Shown here piece by piece: positions 40,919-49,532 of a stretch of 64,000 bases of DNA (positions are counted from its first letter, which is position 1; each line of letters starts with the position of its first letter). A model generated the notes under the pieces. The model did no database searches. It was not told where the DNA came from and saw only the letters and a program-made list of their open reading frames with translations. The position numbers were made by a program, and so were the translations under genes. The DNA lies in NCBI RefSeq assembly GCF_000373585.1, contig NZ_KB891907.1:263591-327590 (forward strand), written 5' to 3'. Source of the stretch: Streptomyces sp. MspMP-M5 (GTDB lineage Bacteria; Actinomycetota; Actinomycetes; Streptomycetales; Streptomycetaceae).

Positions 40919-43900
40919 CGGCGCTCCGGCCCGGGCGGGCCGCTCCCTTCGTCCGGCCCCCGGTGCCCGCTCCGCGGTGTCGTACGGGCATGGGTCCCGA
41001 CGCCCATCGCCGCGGCCACCCCTGCCGTGATCTCACCGCTGTGGTCGGGGACGGCCAGCAGGCGGTGGGCGAGCGTGTCGAGGGTGCCGCGGTCCCGCGC
41101 CAGGCGCAGGATGCCGGCGATGCCGGAGGGGCGGGCGGACGGACTCGCGGCGGGCGCCGGGACCCGGCGGGCACGGCTCACGGCCCCGACCCCGTCTGCG
41201 GCCCCGCCCCCGGCTTCTTCGCGGCGTGCCGGTGCCGGCGGGCCCGCGGGCGCGGCGGCCGACGGAGCCGGCGGCGGTCCCGGAGGCAGGCCGGCGCGCG
41301 TCGGCGGCGGCACCGGGACGGGCTCCGGCTCCGGCGGGCCCGGCATCACCGGTGCGGCCCAGGCCGGCCGCCCGGCCGGTCGCGCGGCCTCGTCCAGGAT
41401 GCCCAGCACCGCCCCCAGCAGCGCCGGCTGCCGGCGGGTCGCCCGGCGCATCGCCGTCCCCAGGGTGTCCAGCGTCGCATCGTCCGTCGGCAGCCCGACC
41501 ACGTCGAGGGCGTGCGTCAGCGCCCCGGGGTCCTGACCGTAGATCTGCGCCGCGACCGCGCGCACCAGCACCGGCTGGTCGGCCAGCACCTCGTCCGGCA
41601 AATCCCGTAGCTGAGTGGCGAGTTGGCGACCGGCCTGGGCGCCGGAGAACGCGGTGCCGCCGGTGGCGGGCAGCCGCGCCCGGGCCAGTCGTGCGCCCAT
41701 CGCCTCCAGGTCCTGCTCGAGGCCGACCGCGACGTCCTCCGCCACCCGCAACTGCCGGTCTGCGTCCGGCAGGTCGCCGGCCTCCTCGGCCAGCCGGGCG
41801 CCCAGCAGCAGCAACTCCAGCCGCCGCTCGGCACATCCGGCCCGCTCCGTCTGCCCGATCGCCTCCGCCGTGGCCTGCCGGGCCTCGTCGCACCGCCCGA
41901 GCCGGTTCAGGGCCTGCGCGCACAGGACGTGCAGCGGGCTGCACGGCGTCCACGGCCGCCGCTGCCCCAGCCGGGACAGGGCCGCCTCGGCGAACCCCTG
42001 GGCCAGCAGGCCCTCCGCCTCGCGGGCCGCGATCCGCTCCCAGTCCTCCTGGTCGGCGTCGGCCGTCACCCGGTCCGGCGCGTTGCCGCCGAGCCGCGCC
42101 GTCAGCAGCCCCGCGGCCCGCGGCGGCACTTCCTTCTGGGCGTCGGCCAGGAAGCGCTCGACGCCGGGCAGCCAGCGCTCCTCCACCGCCCGCGGGTCCT
42201 CGTCCAGCCGCAGCCGGTGGTAGATCTCCTCGGCACGCGCCGCCACCCCCTCGCGCGCCGCGTAGTAGGCCACCGCCCGCCGCTCGATCCGGCGCATCAC
42301 CTCGGTACGGTCCCCGCCGGGCAGCCGCAGCATGATCGTGCGGACGTCGGGCCGGTAGCGCACCGTCTCCGGGCCGATCGGCTCCACCATGTCCAGCCGG
42401 CGCAGCTCGTCGAACAGCCGGCGCGCCGCCCGCTCGTCGGCCACCTCCAGACCGCACGGCCCGGCCAGCACCTCCTGGACGATCCCGGGCGTGATCACCC
42501 GCAGCACCAGCCCGGGATGGGCCAGCCGCCGCACGTCCTCGTCGGCGATATGGCTGAGGATCCGGTCGTAGAGGATGCCCTGCACCAGCATCTCGTCGAC
42601 GCGGCGGAAGACCTCCCGGCGGCGCTCGGGCAGATCGCGGATCAGCTCGCCGGTCCGCTCGCTCCCGCTGCCGGCGACCGCGGCGGCCCGGGCGGCCAGC
42701 CGCAGGCTGAGCGGATGCCCGCCGACCCGCTCGGCCAGCGCCCCGGCCACCTCGGGGTCGTCGACGCCCAGGGAACGCAGCATCGCCACGGCGGCCGGCC
42801 GGTCCAGCTCCCGCAGCTCGATCTCGCTCGGCGCCACCTTGTAGGACGGATGGCCGACCGGCGCCCGCCCGGCGATCAGCATCCGGAAGTGCGGATAGCC
42901 GCTCTGCAACGCGGTGCAGATCGCCCACATGCGGCCCAGCACCGGGGAGCCGCGGTACTGCGCCTCCTCGAAGGTGTCGACGGCCAGCACGAACGGCGCA
43001 CCCGGCCGGCCGGCCGCGGCCACCGCGCGCCCCAGGACCTCCGCGACCCGCCGGACGAGCCCGGTCTCCCGCGCGGTGGCCACCCGTTGGAACTCCTCCG
43101 ACGAATCGCTGCCCAGCACCCGGGTGGTGGCCAGCTGGTGCAGCTGGGTGACCCGTTCCTGCTCCTCGCGCTGGGTGGCAGCCGCCCGCTGGCACTCGTC
43201 CGCCAGTGCCTCCAGCTCGGTGCCGAACTCCGGGTATTGCACGGCCAGTTGGCGCGCCATTTCGGCGATCAGGGTGACCGGCTCCCGGATGGAGAGGGTG
43301 GGCCGCCCGAAGTCGATGTACGCGAACGGGAACGCGGCCACGCTGCCGTCGGCCGACCCGGCCAGGCCGTCCAGCAGGAACTTGGCCATCAGCGTGCTCT
43401 TGCCCATGCCGCCCGGCCCGTGGATGACCAGTGGCGGTACGAAGGCCGGAGGGGCGCCGGAGCCGGTCGGCGCGGAGTCCCGGCCGGCTCCGGAACCGCA
43501 GACATAGGCGCGCAGGCGCGCCAACTCCTCGGCGCGGCCCTGGAACTGCGGCGCGGCCAGGTGCCGGAGCGGCTCCAGCAGCCTGGCGCGGGCCAGCGCG
43601 GTCCGGAGTTCGGCCGGGTCCGGGAGGCCGCCGACGCCGGGGATCTCGGACAGCCACAGCACCGCCTGGAGCGCGTCGCCCAGTTCCTCGGCCGACCAGC
43701 GGGCCCGGCGGTCCGCCGACCCCGGCAGATTGCCCTGGAGCAGGGCCAGGCAGAGGGCCTCCGGTCCGCCGGGTTCGGCGGGGAACTGCGCCCGGTTGGC
43801 CTCCAGGGCCGCCCGGGCAGCGTCCGGCCCGGCCAGACCGCGCAGCGCGGCCTCCCTGGCCTCGGGCTTGAGCACCCAGCGGGCCGACCCCGCCTGCCCC

Positions 43901-44154
43901 AGGGTGGTGCAGTCGTCGAGCAGCGCGAGGACCGCGCCGCCGGCCGGCCGGTCCTCGCCCGGCAGCTTCAGGGTCCGCGGGTCGAAGCCGGAGAGCAGGC
44001 AGGCCGCTTCGCGGTAGGCCCGCCGGACATCCGGGACGGCGCCGGCATCCGACTCCGGCTCCTCGGCACGCAGTTCCTCCCGCAGCCGGGCGGCGAACTC
44101 CTCGCGCAGCCGGGAGCGGACGGGACGGGCGGGGTCAGAGGGAGCGATAGACAT
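40915..44154 (-). CDS. STAND-class NTPase with C-terminal helical repeats
   Basis: A 1079-residue protein. Residues 1-200 are a helical N-terminal region. Then comes a STAND-type NTPase with Walker A G-P-G-G-M-G-K252-S-T, Walker B V-L-A-V-D-T-F-E-E, and a winged-helix region after the block G-G-H-P-L-S-L-R-L-A-A-R. The part beyond about residue 640 looks like TPR-type helical repeats. The C-terminus has a Pro-rich linker and two small modules that share T-L-D-T-L near residues 892 and 1021. STAND ATPases act as switches that oligomerise on sensing a ligand. The start overlaps the upstream NTPase gene by 20 nt, so expression is coupled. Confidence 0.85.
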   Translation of the reverse strand: MSIAPSDPARPVRSRLREEFAARLREELRAEEPESDAGAVPDVRRAYREAACLLSGFDPRTLKLPGEDRPAGGAVLALLDDCTTLGQAGSARWVLKPEAREAALRGLAGPDAARAALEANRAQFPAEPGGPEALCLALLQGNLPGSADRRARWSAEELGDALQAVLWLSEIPGVGGLPDPAELRTALARARLLEPLRHLAAPQFQGRAEELARLRAYVCGSGAGRDSAPTGSGAPPAFVPPLVIHGPGGMGKSTLMAKFLLDGLAGSADGSVAAFPFAYIDFGRPTLSIREPVTLIAEMARQLAVQYPEFGTELEALADECQRAAATQREEQERVTQLHQLATTRVLGSDSSEEFQRVATARETGLVRRVAEVLGRAVAAAGRPGAPFVLAVDTFEEAQYRGSPVLGRMWAICTALQSGYPHFRMLIAGRAPVGHPSYKVAPSEIELRELDRPAAVAMLRSLGVDDPEVAGALAERVGGHPLSLRLAARAAAVAGSGSERTGELIRDLPERRREVFRRVDEMLVQGILYDRILSHIADEDVRRLAHPGLVLRVITPGIVQEVLAGPCGLEVADERAARRLFDELRRLDMVEPIGPETVRYRPDVRTIMLRLPGGDRTEVMRRIERRAVAYYAAREGVAARAEEIYHRLRLDEDPRAVEERWLPGVERFLADAQKEVPPRAAGLLTARLGGNAPDRVTADADQEDWERIAAREAEGLLAQGFAEAALSRLGQRRPWTPCSPLHVLCAQALNRLGRCDEARQATAEAIGQTERAGCAERRLELLLLGARLAEEAGDLPDADRQLRVAEDVAVGLEQDLEAMGARLARARLPATGGTAFSGAQAGRQLATQLRDLPDEVLADQPVLVRAVAAQIYGQDPGALTHALDVVGLPTDDATLDTLGTAMRRATRRQPALLGAVLGILDEAARPAGRPAWAAPVMPGPPEPEPVPVPPPTRAGLPPGPPPAPSAAAPAGPPAPARREEAGGGAADGVGAVSRARRVPAPAASPSARPSGIAGILRLARDRGTLDTLAHRLLAVPDHSGEITAGVAAAMGVGTHARTTPRSGHRGPDEGSGPPGPERR

Positions 44155-45247
44155 GGATCGCCTTCTCCGTCGCCCTGCGCACCCTGCGCATGTAGTTCTC
44201 GCCGTCGTCGTCCGGGGACCGGGCGGCGTACAGCACCTGAGCCACCGCCTCGTCGACGAGGCCGTCGATCTCCGCGGGGTCGGCGTCGTCGAGGCGGGCC
44301 GGCGGCGCCTCGCGGAAGCACTGGTCGAAGAAGCGGCGCAGCTCGGGCGGGTCGATGATCCGGGCGGTGTCCCAGCACAGGATCCCCTGCAGCTCATCGG
44401 GCAGTTGGTGCATCGTGCGGCCGTAGCCGAGCAGCACCAGCCGGGGCGCCCGCTCGTGGTCGGCGTACTCGTAGATGGCCTTGGCCAGCTCGTTGATGAC
44501 CTCCCAGACGTCGGAGAGCGGATCGAGCGTGTCGCAGTCGTCGAGGACCAGCCAGTAGCGGATCTCGGCGGTGGCGGCCAGGGTGATCACCCGGCGGGCG
44601 ACCTCGGCCAGGGTCGGCGGACCGTCGCCGGGCAGGGTGGGGCCGAGCCACTGCGCCCCGGCACGCGGATCGACGACGTACTCGGCCAGCCGCCGGAGCA
44701 CCTGCCCCCCGGTGTAGGTGTCCGACAGGGTGACCCGGGCCGGGCGGAATCCCTTGTGCGACCCGAGGTGGCGCAGGAACTGGTAGGTGTACGACCGCCC
44801 GCTGCCCGGTACGCCGTCCACCAGCAGCACCGACTTCCCCCGGGCCGTGACGAAGCCGCGCAGTGTCTCCCTGAGGTCCTCGCGACCGATGAAGGCCCCG
44901 GTGTCCTGCTGGAGGACGCAGGTGCGGAAGACGTCCTGTTCGTTGTGGACCCGAAGGTCCTCGCGCAGGCGGGCCAGAAAGTCCCGCGCGTCATCGATGG
45001 CCGGGAGGGCGCGGAGGTCGTCGAGCTGGTTGACCGCGTCGAGGAGCTGCACCTCCCACTCCAGGGTCCGACGCGAGACGCGCACCAGCGTACGGGCGTT
45101 CTGCGCGATGACGTTGGTGAGCGGGACGACCTTCAGGAACTCGTGGGGGAAGTACAGGGCGAGGCGGGCGTACGGGTCGGCGACGTTGAGGAGGTACTTC
45201 TCCAGCCACTCCGTGACGAGTTCCCAGTCCTGCTCGCGCAACGACAT
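44135..45247 (-). CDS. AAA-like NTPase with arginine in Walker A and N-terminal helical adaptor
   Basis: A 370-residue protein. The N-terminal 110 residues are helical (L-A-L-Y-F-P-H-E-F-L-K-V-V-P, then W-E-V-Q-L-L-D-A-V) and resemble a death-like/effector-associated adaptor. The NTPase core follows F-I-G-R-E and has G145-V-P-G-S-G-R151-S in place of the usual G-K-S/T. Walker B is intact (L-V-L-D-D-C-D). Arginine for the P-loop lysine usually weakens or abolishes hydrolysis, so this may be a nucleotide-binding partner of the STAND protein. The start M-S-L-R-E-Q-D-W follows GCAGGTGCGG. The gene overlaps the STAND gene by 20 nt. Confidence 0.8.
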   Translation of the reverse strand: MSLREQDWELVTEWLEKYLLNVADPYARLALYFPHEFLKVVPLTNVIAQNARTLVRVSRRTLEWEVQLLDAVNQLDDLRALPAIDDARDFLARLREDLRVHNEQDVFRTCVLQQDTGAFIGREDLRETLRGFVTARGKSVLLVDGVPGSGRSYTYQFLRHLGSHKGFRPARVTLSDTYTGGQVLRRLAEYVVDPRAGAQWLGPTLPGDGPPTLAEVARRVITLAATAEIRYWLVLDDCDTLDPLSDVWEVINELAKAIYEYADHERAPRLVLLGYGRTMHQLPDELQGILCWDTARIIDPPELRRFFDQCFREAPPARLDDADPAEIDGLVDEAVAQVLYAARSPDDDGENYMRRVRRATEKAIHVYRSL

Positions 45248-45371
45248 GCCGCACCTGCCCGGCCGGCCCGCGGGGGAACGCCCGGCCGACCCCAGTCCGT
45301 CCTCCTGTTTGTCATGCTTGCACCCGCTTCGGGCCTCTGCAAGACGCCGGCCGGGCACCGGAAATCCCTGC

Positions 45372-46322
45372 TCAGGCGAGCTGACCGACGAGCCGCTGCA
45401 CCGGCTCCCGGACCGCGGCCTGGGCCAGGTACTGGCTGATTCCGTGGTGGTTGCCGCTGTTGTTGGTGACCAGCGCATCGGTGATCAGCTCCGCCGGGGC
45501 GTACTCCGGGCGCAGGGTGTGCCCCAGCGCGACGAGATCCCGCAGGTCGGAAACGTTGCGCCAGGCCCGCACGCCCGACGGCACCGCGGGCGGCCGCGCC
45601 AGCTGGCCCCGCACCTCGTTGATCGCCAGCGGCGACCCCAGCGTCACCAGCAGCTCCACCTCCTGGCCGCGCTCCCGCAGCACCTCGTAGGCGGCCACCG
45701 ACCCCAGGCTGTGGCCGACGACCACCAACGGCCCGTCCGCCGGCGGCAGCGCCTCCGCGACCACCTGCCGGATCGCCGGCCCCCTGCCCCCGAAGAAGTA
45801 CGCGTGGAGGTCCCGGAACGTGCGCCCCACCAGCTCCCGGAAGCGCGCCGTCCGCAGCGGCCGGGGCAGCGGCAGCACCTCCAGCGGCAGCGCCGCACCG
45901 TCGCCCGGCTCCTCGTTGCCGGCCTCCGCCTCGCCCAGGGTCTCCGCCAGGTACGTCATCTCGCGCAGCCAGCCGACCAGCGCACCCTCCACCGGCACCG
46001 CGTCCGGGCCCCCGGACGCCCGGCCCTCCAGCCCCGCGGCCCCCGACTCGTGCCACGCTTCCGCGACGGTCCGCGCCACGAACTCCTCCGGCGAGTCGAA
46101 CACCCCCGACTCGGCCGCGGCCGCCGGGCCGCCGTCCAGCGCGTCCACCCGGAAGTCCGGCAGCGGATGCGCGTACTGGAGCGGCGCCCAGTAGGCCATG
46201 CGGGACAGCTCCGCCATGTCCCGGCCGAAAAGCGCCTGGTCCCACTGCGACTTGAGCAGGTCCGGACGGACCTTGTTCCCGTTGCCGTGGACATAGACCA
46301 CGGTGGGCCGCATGCGGTGCAT
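45372..46322 (-). CDS. Alpha/beta hydrolase (PGAP1/lipase-like) associated with the conflict block
   Basis: A 316-residue cytoplasmic alpha/beta hydrolase: V-V-Y-V-H-G-N-G-N near the N-terminus, nucleophile elbow G-H-S205-L-G-S-V-A-A-Y-E-V-L, a candidate acid in N-V-S-D-L-R-D and a histidine in G-N-H-H-G-I-S. The long insert between residues 55 and 195 is atypical of short esterases and recalls PGAP1/DUF676-type lipases. AGGAGG precedes ATG 46322. It reads toward the NTPase genes with a 124-bp gap, so it could be the first gene of the block or a separate unit. Lipase-type proteins are known effectors in NTPase conflict systems. Confidence 0.75.
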   Translation of the reverse strand: MHRMRPTVVYVHGNGNKVRPDLLKSQWDQALFGRDMAELSRMAYWAPLQYAHPLPDFRVDALDGGPAAAAESGVFDSPEEFVARTVAEAWHESGAAGLEGRASGGPDAVPVEGALVGWLREMTYLAETLGEAEAGNEEPGDGAALPLEVLPLPRPLRTARFRELVGRTFRDLHAYFFGGRGPAIRQVVAEALPPADGPLVVVGHSLGSVAAYEVLRERGQEVELLVTLGSPLAINEVRGQLARPPAVPSGVRAWRNVSDLRDLVALGHTLRPEYAPAELITDALVTNNSGNHHGISQYLAQAAVREPVQRLVGQLA

Positions 46323-46434
46323 TCCGCCTCCTGCCGCCGTTCCTCCGCCGCAGCTCCTTCCCGGCGGCGCGCACGGCCCACCGGCGCCCGGCCGTAAGCC
46401 ACTCCAACGGCCGGGCGCCGGACCGTGCCGGGGT

Positions 46435-46623
46435 TCACTGCGAGGGGTAGATGTCCCCGGCCCGCATGGCGCTCTCCTGCTCGCTCCTGCTTTGCAGCCG
46501 GCGGGACTTCTCCTGGAGCCGCTTCCGCTCCTTGGGATCGCTGGTGTGCTCCGCGGCGTCGGCCAGCTGCCTGGCCTTCTCCCGCATCTGCTGAAGGCGT
46601 TCGCGTGTCTCGTCCGCTCCCAT
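46435..46623 (-). CDS. Small hydrophilic protein, DUF6381-like
   Basis: A 62-residue highly charged, helical protein: R-E-R-L-Q-Q-M-R-E-K-A-R-Q-L-A-D-A-A-E, then D-P-K-E-R-K-R-L-Q-E-K-S-R-R-L, ending S-E-Q-E-S-x-M-R-x-G-D-I-Y. This matches a small hydrophilic family common in Streptomyces and of unknown function. The start M-G-A-D-E-T-R-E-R has AAGGAA 7 nt upstream. It lies 112 bp upstream of the alpha/beta hydrolase on the same strand, but no functional link is evident. Confidence 0.8.
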   Translation of the reverse strand: MGADETRERLQQMREKARQLADAAEHTSDPKERKRLQEKSRRLQSRSEQESAMRAGDIYPSQ

Positions 46624-46872
46624 GACCGTTCCTTCTCGTCCCGTGTCGGTACCCGGCGCCGCCGGGCGGGCGCCGTGGCCGGTGTCCGCCCGGGAAGCCG
46701 CTGCTACCAGCGAATCAGGACCCGCGGCCGACGGCACCTCGAAGCCTCACGCTGCGGCGCTGACCAGGCACGGAAACGAAGAAGGGGCGGCCGGCCGACC
46801 CCGAGAGCAGCCGGCTTCGGAAGCGCATAATGGGGGCCAGTAGGGAACCAACCTGTCCGGAGGTGGATCCCG
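46624..46872. other. Divergent intergenic region with a -10-like box
   Basis: It holds the promoters of the small hydrophilic protein gene (leftward) and of the VOC gene (rightward). CATAAT at 46826-46831 is a reasonable rightward -10. No gene was recognised. Confidence 0.35.
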
Positions 46873-46971
46873 ATGGCCCGCCTGTTCCTCGTCCCGGTCG
46901 CCGGCCCGCGGGCCGGCCTCCTCCGCTCGTCCGGCCCCTGTCGCCGGTGGGCCCGCTGCCCCGGTGGGTAG
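46873..46971 (+). CDS. Possible 32-codon leader peptide upstream of the VOC gene
   Basis: ATG 46873 has a strong ribosome site (GGAGGTG, 46859-46865) and opens a 32-residue Arg/Gly/Pro-rich frame ending at TAG 46969-46971, 10 nt before the preferred VOC start. The spacing would allow translational coupling. The amino-acid sequence shows no domain. It may be a leader peptide, or chance. Confidence 0.3.
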   Translation: MARLFLVPVAGPRAGLLRSSGPCRRWARCPGG

Positions 46972-46981
46972 GCGGATTCCG

Positions 46982-47779
46982 ATGCCCGCCACCAAAATCC
47001 GCAGCGCCACCGCGGCCCTCGGCGGCGCGCCGTGCTGGGTGAGCCTGATGACCCACGACCTGCGCGGCGCGCAGGACTTCTACGGGAAGGTCCTCGGCTG
47101 GCAGTTCCGGCCCGGCGCCGTGGGGAGCGCGTTCGCCGTCGCCCTGTCCGGGGGCCAGCCCGTCGCCGGGATCGGCAACCTGGCGCCCGAGTGGCACGTC
47201 GCCGTCGCCTGGACCCCGTACTTCGCCGTGGAGAGCGCCAACGACGTCGCCGCCCGGATCCGCGAACGCGGCGCCACGGTCGCCGTCGGCCCGCTCGAAG
47301 TGGGCAAGGGGCGCGGGGCGCTCGCCGCCGACCGGGACGGCGCGGTGTTCGGCCTCTGGGAGGGCCAGACGCTCTCCTGGGCGGTCGGGCAGGGTGAGGC
47401 GCCGATGTGCCTGGAACTGCGCACCCGCGACGCCTTCGAGGCGGCGATCTTCTACGGCGAGGTCTTCGGCTGGTCCCCCGACCGCCCCGGCGGCTGCGAC
47501 ATCACCTACGAGCACGACGAGGTCGTGGTGCGGGACGAAGGCGGGCACACCGTGGCCGCGCTGCGCGGCGGCGCCGTCGAGTCCGCCCCGGACCCGCATG
47601 TCCGCCCCCGCTGGCACGTCTACTTCCCCGTGCACGACATCGAACAGGTCACCGCCGCCGCCGTGGCCGCGGGCGGCTTCGCGCTGCCGGTGACACCGAT
47701 GGTGGACGGCGACGGCTGCGAGGCCGTGATCGGGGATCCGCAGGGCGGACTGTTCACCGTCGCCACCGCGCAGAGCTGA
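46982..47779 (+). CDS. VOC-superfamily protein (two tandem glyoxalase/bleomycin-resistance domains)
   Basis: A 265-residue protein made of two VOC modules. Module 1 covers about residues 12-125 (W-V-S-L-M-T-H-D-L-R-G-A-Q-D-F-Y-G-K-V-L-G-W). Module 2 covers about 138-260 (C-L-E-L-R-T-R-D-A-F-E-A-A-I-F-Y-G-E-V-F-G-W). The F-Y-x-x-V-x-G-W hallmark occurs in both. Such tandem proteins include glyoxalase-like enzymes and hydroxylase-associated proteins; the substrate is unknown. ATG 46982 is preferred, and GTG 46964 is possible. Confidence 0.87.
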   Translation: MPATKIRSATAALGGAPCWVSLMTHDLRGAQDFYGKVLGWQFRPGAVGSAFAVALSGGQPVAGIGNLAPEWHVAVAWTPYFAVESANDVAARIRERGATVAVGPLEVGKGRGALAADRDGAVFGLWEGQTLSWAVGQGEAPMCLELRTRDAFEAAIFYGEVFGWSPDRPGGCDITYEHDEVVVRDEGGHTVAALRGGAVESAPDPHVRPRWHVYFPVHDIEQVTAAAVAAGGFALPVTPMVDGDGCEAVIGDPQGGLFTVATAQS

Positions 47780-47973
47780 CGCGGACCGGCCGACACGCCC
47801 GGTCGTTCTCCCGCCCGCGGCGTGTCTCCACCGGATGGCCCGCCAGCACTGGCGCCCGCGGCCAAAAGGGACGTTGGCTGAACGGAAACAGGTACGAACC
47901 AGTACGCACAACGCCCGATGGGCGCCGGCACCCCCGGTGCGGACGCTCTCACCTCGTTCAGTGGAGTCCCTAC

Positions 47974-49077
47974 ATGTCATCTGAACCAGCTCCTCGTGGG
48001 GGCCAAGCCGATCCGTCCCCGACCGACCACGGCGAACACGTTCCACCCAGCAGCCAAGAGAATGTCTCGTTCCGCACCCTGGTGTGGACGGCGGCCACCA
48101 CGAGGCCGGTGGAGGAAGTCGCCGCCCTTGTGGATCTGCTCAAGCGCACCGGCGAAGACCCCAACCCGGGCGACGAAGCGCTGCGGGTGGCGGCGACGAC
48201 CCGCCCGGTGAGCGAGGTCGGGCCGCTGCTCGCCCTGCTCGGCGAGTCCCCGCACACCGCGGAGGCGAGTTATGAGGCGCTGCGTGCGGCGGCAGTGGAG
48301 AGATCCGTCGACGAGGTCGTCCAGCTGATCAAGCTGTTCGACCGCGCCAAGGCGGGGCAGCTCCCCACCGGGGCGCCGTCCGACGGCGAGGGCTACCCGG
48401 ACGGCTACTCCGACGGCCATCCCGACACCGCGGGCATGGGCACCACGGCCCTGCCCACCCTCAGCGACCCGTTCGCCGAGCCCTATCCCGACCCCTACGC
48501 CCACCAGGTGCCCGACCTCGCCTACCCGGGGCAGGGCCCGGGCGGCGCCCCCGGCCACGGCGACCCGGCGATGCGGGACGCCCCGCCGCGGCCGCAGCGC
48601 GCCCCGTGGCCGGCGGCCGGCGCACACGGCGGCCATGACTGGCAGGGGCCCGGGGCGCCCACGCCCGGCCAGGCGGTCGGCGGCGTCCTGCGGTCCGTCC
48701 TGCGCTGGCCCGCCGCGGTCGCCCTGGCCCTGTGCGGGCTGGGCCATCTGCCGGTGGGAACGGCGGTGACCCACAACCCCTCCTCGGACGCCATCTCGCT
48801 GATCATCGCCGTGGTGTACCTGCTGCTGGCCGGCTGCCTGGCGATGCGCGACACGGCCGCCATCTGGACGGCCAGCGCCGCGGCCGCGGTCACCGTGATC
48901 GTGCTGCACGCACTGTCCCGGGCCGGGGTCCTGGTCCCGCTGCGCAGCAGCCTGGGCGACGCCTCGATGTGGCCGGAGCTGCTGGCCGTCGGACTGGCGA
49001 TCCTCAGCGCCGGACTCGCCGGCGCCGCGCTGCTGCTGCGTCCGCGCCGGGTGAGCCCCGCGCCGGCCGGTGCGTGA
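47974..49077 (+). CDS. Membrane protein with N-terminal 33-residue helical repeats
   Basis: A 367-residue protein. After a disordered N-terminus, three tandem repeats of about 33 residues follow: T-T-R-P-V-E-E-V-A-A-L-V-D-L-L, then T-T-R-P-V-S-E-V-G-P-L-L-A-L-L, then V-E-R-S-V-D-E-V-V-Q-L-I-K-L-F. Each repeat is a pair of short helices. A long Pro/Tyr/Asp/Gly-rich linker leads to four C-terminal transmembrane segments. ATG 47974 has GGAG 7 nt upstream. I recall similar repeats only in uncharacterised actinobacterial proteins. The layout suggests a cytoplasmic protein-binding module tethered to the membrane. Confidence 0.75.
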   Translation: MSSEPAPRGGQADPSPTDHGEHVPPSSQENVSFRTLVWTAATTRPVEEVAALVDLLKRTGEDPNPGDEALRVAATTRPVSEVGPLLALLGESPHTAEASYEALRAAAVERSVDEVVQLIKLFDRAKAGQLPTGAPSDGEGYPDGYSDGHPDTAGMGTTALPTLSDPFAEPYPDPYAHQVPDLAYPGQGPGGAPGHGDPAMRDAPPRPQRAPWPAAGAHGGHDWQGPGAPTPGQAVGGVLRSVLRWPAAVALALCGLGHLPVGTAVTHNPSSDAISLIIAVVYLLLAGCLAMRDTAAIWTASAAAAVTVIVLHALSRAGVLVPLRSSLGDASMWPELLAVGLAILSAGLAGAALLLRPRRVSPAPAGA

Positions 49078-49090
49078 GCGGTGCGCGGAT

Positions 49091-49121
49091 GCGGCGGCCG
49101 TCCCCGCGGGGCGGCCGCCGC
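49091..49121. terminator. Bidirectional terminator hairpin
   Basis: GCGGCGGCCG (49091-49100) pairs perfectly with CGGCCGCCGC (49112-49121) around a GC-rich loop that can add four more pairs. It lies between converging genes. Confidence 0.65.
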
Positions 49122-49137
49122 AGCATGTGTCCCGACG

Positions 49138-49377
49138 TCACGCCACGCTGTCGGCCAGCTCCTTGACGCCGCGCATCCGCGCGCAGTGCGCGCAGCAGAA
49201 GAAGCGCTCGCCCTCCGCCTCCAGCCCGTGCCCGAGGATCCGGCACTGGCAGTTCTCGCAGGTCGGGGCGAGCAGATGGGCCGCGCACTCCACACAGTCG
49301 AAGGAGTGCACCGCGCCGTCGATGTGCACCTCGAAACCCCGCGGGTAGTCGTTCCCGCAGACCTCGCAGACCGTCAT
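49138..49377 (-). CDS. Small cysteine-rich zinc-ribbon protein
   Basis: A 79-residue protein with ten cysteines (C4, C7, C28, C31, C40, C43, C45, C61, C62, C65) in C-x2-C pairs and several histidines. This implies two or more zinc sites, or a metallothionein-like role. It has no signal peptide or membrane segment. GGAGGGA lies about 8 nt before the ATG. Similar small proteins occur widely in actinobacteria without known function. Confidence 0.75.
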   Translation of the reverse strand: MTVCEVCGNDYPRGFEVHIDGAVHSFDCVECAAHLLAPTCENCQCRILGHGLEAEGERFFCCAHCARMRGVKELADSVA

Positions 49378-49532
49378 GGTGATCCCTCCATCCCTGCGAA
49401 TCCGTCGACGGCGCCGGGCGTGCGGAGCCGCCCCGCCGGCTGCCCGGCGCGCCCCGCACCTTCCCTCCATCGTCGCACCGGCCCCGCCGCCCCGCAGTCC
49501 GCCCGGTCCGCGCCGTCCGCTGCTCAGTCCGT

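Noticed and set aside
46715..48046. A 443-codon minus-strand frame across the VOC gene
   Set aside because: Low-complexity Gly/Arg/Asp-rich antisense frame; the VOC gene on the plus strand has two clear domains.
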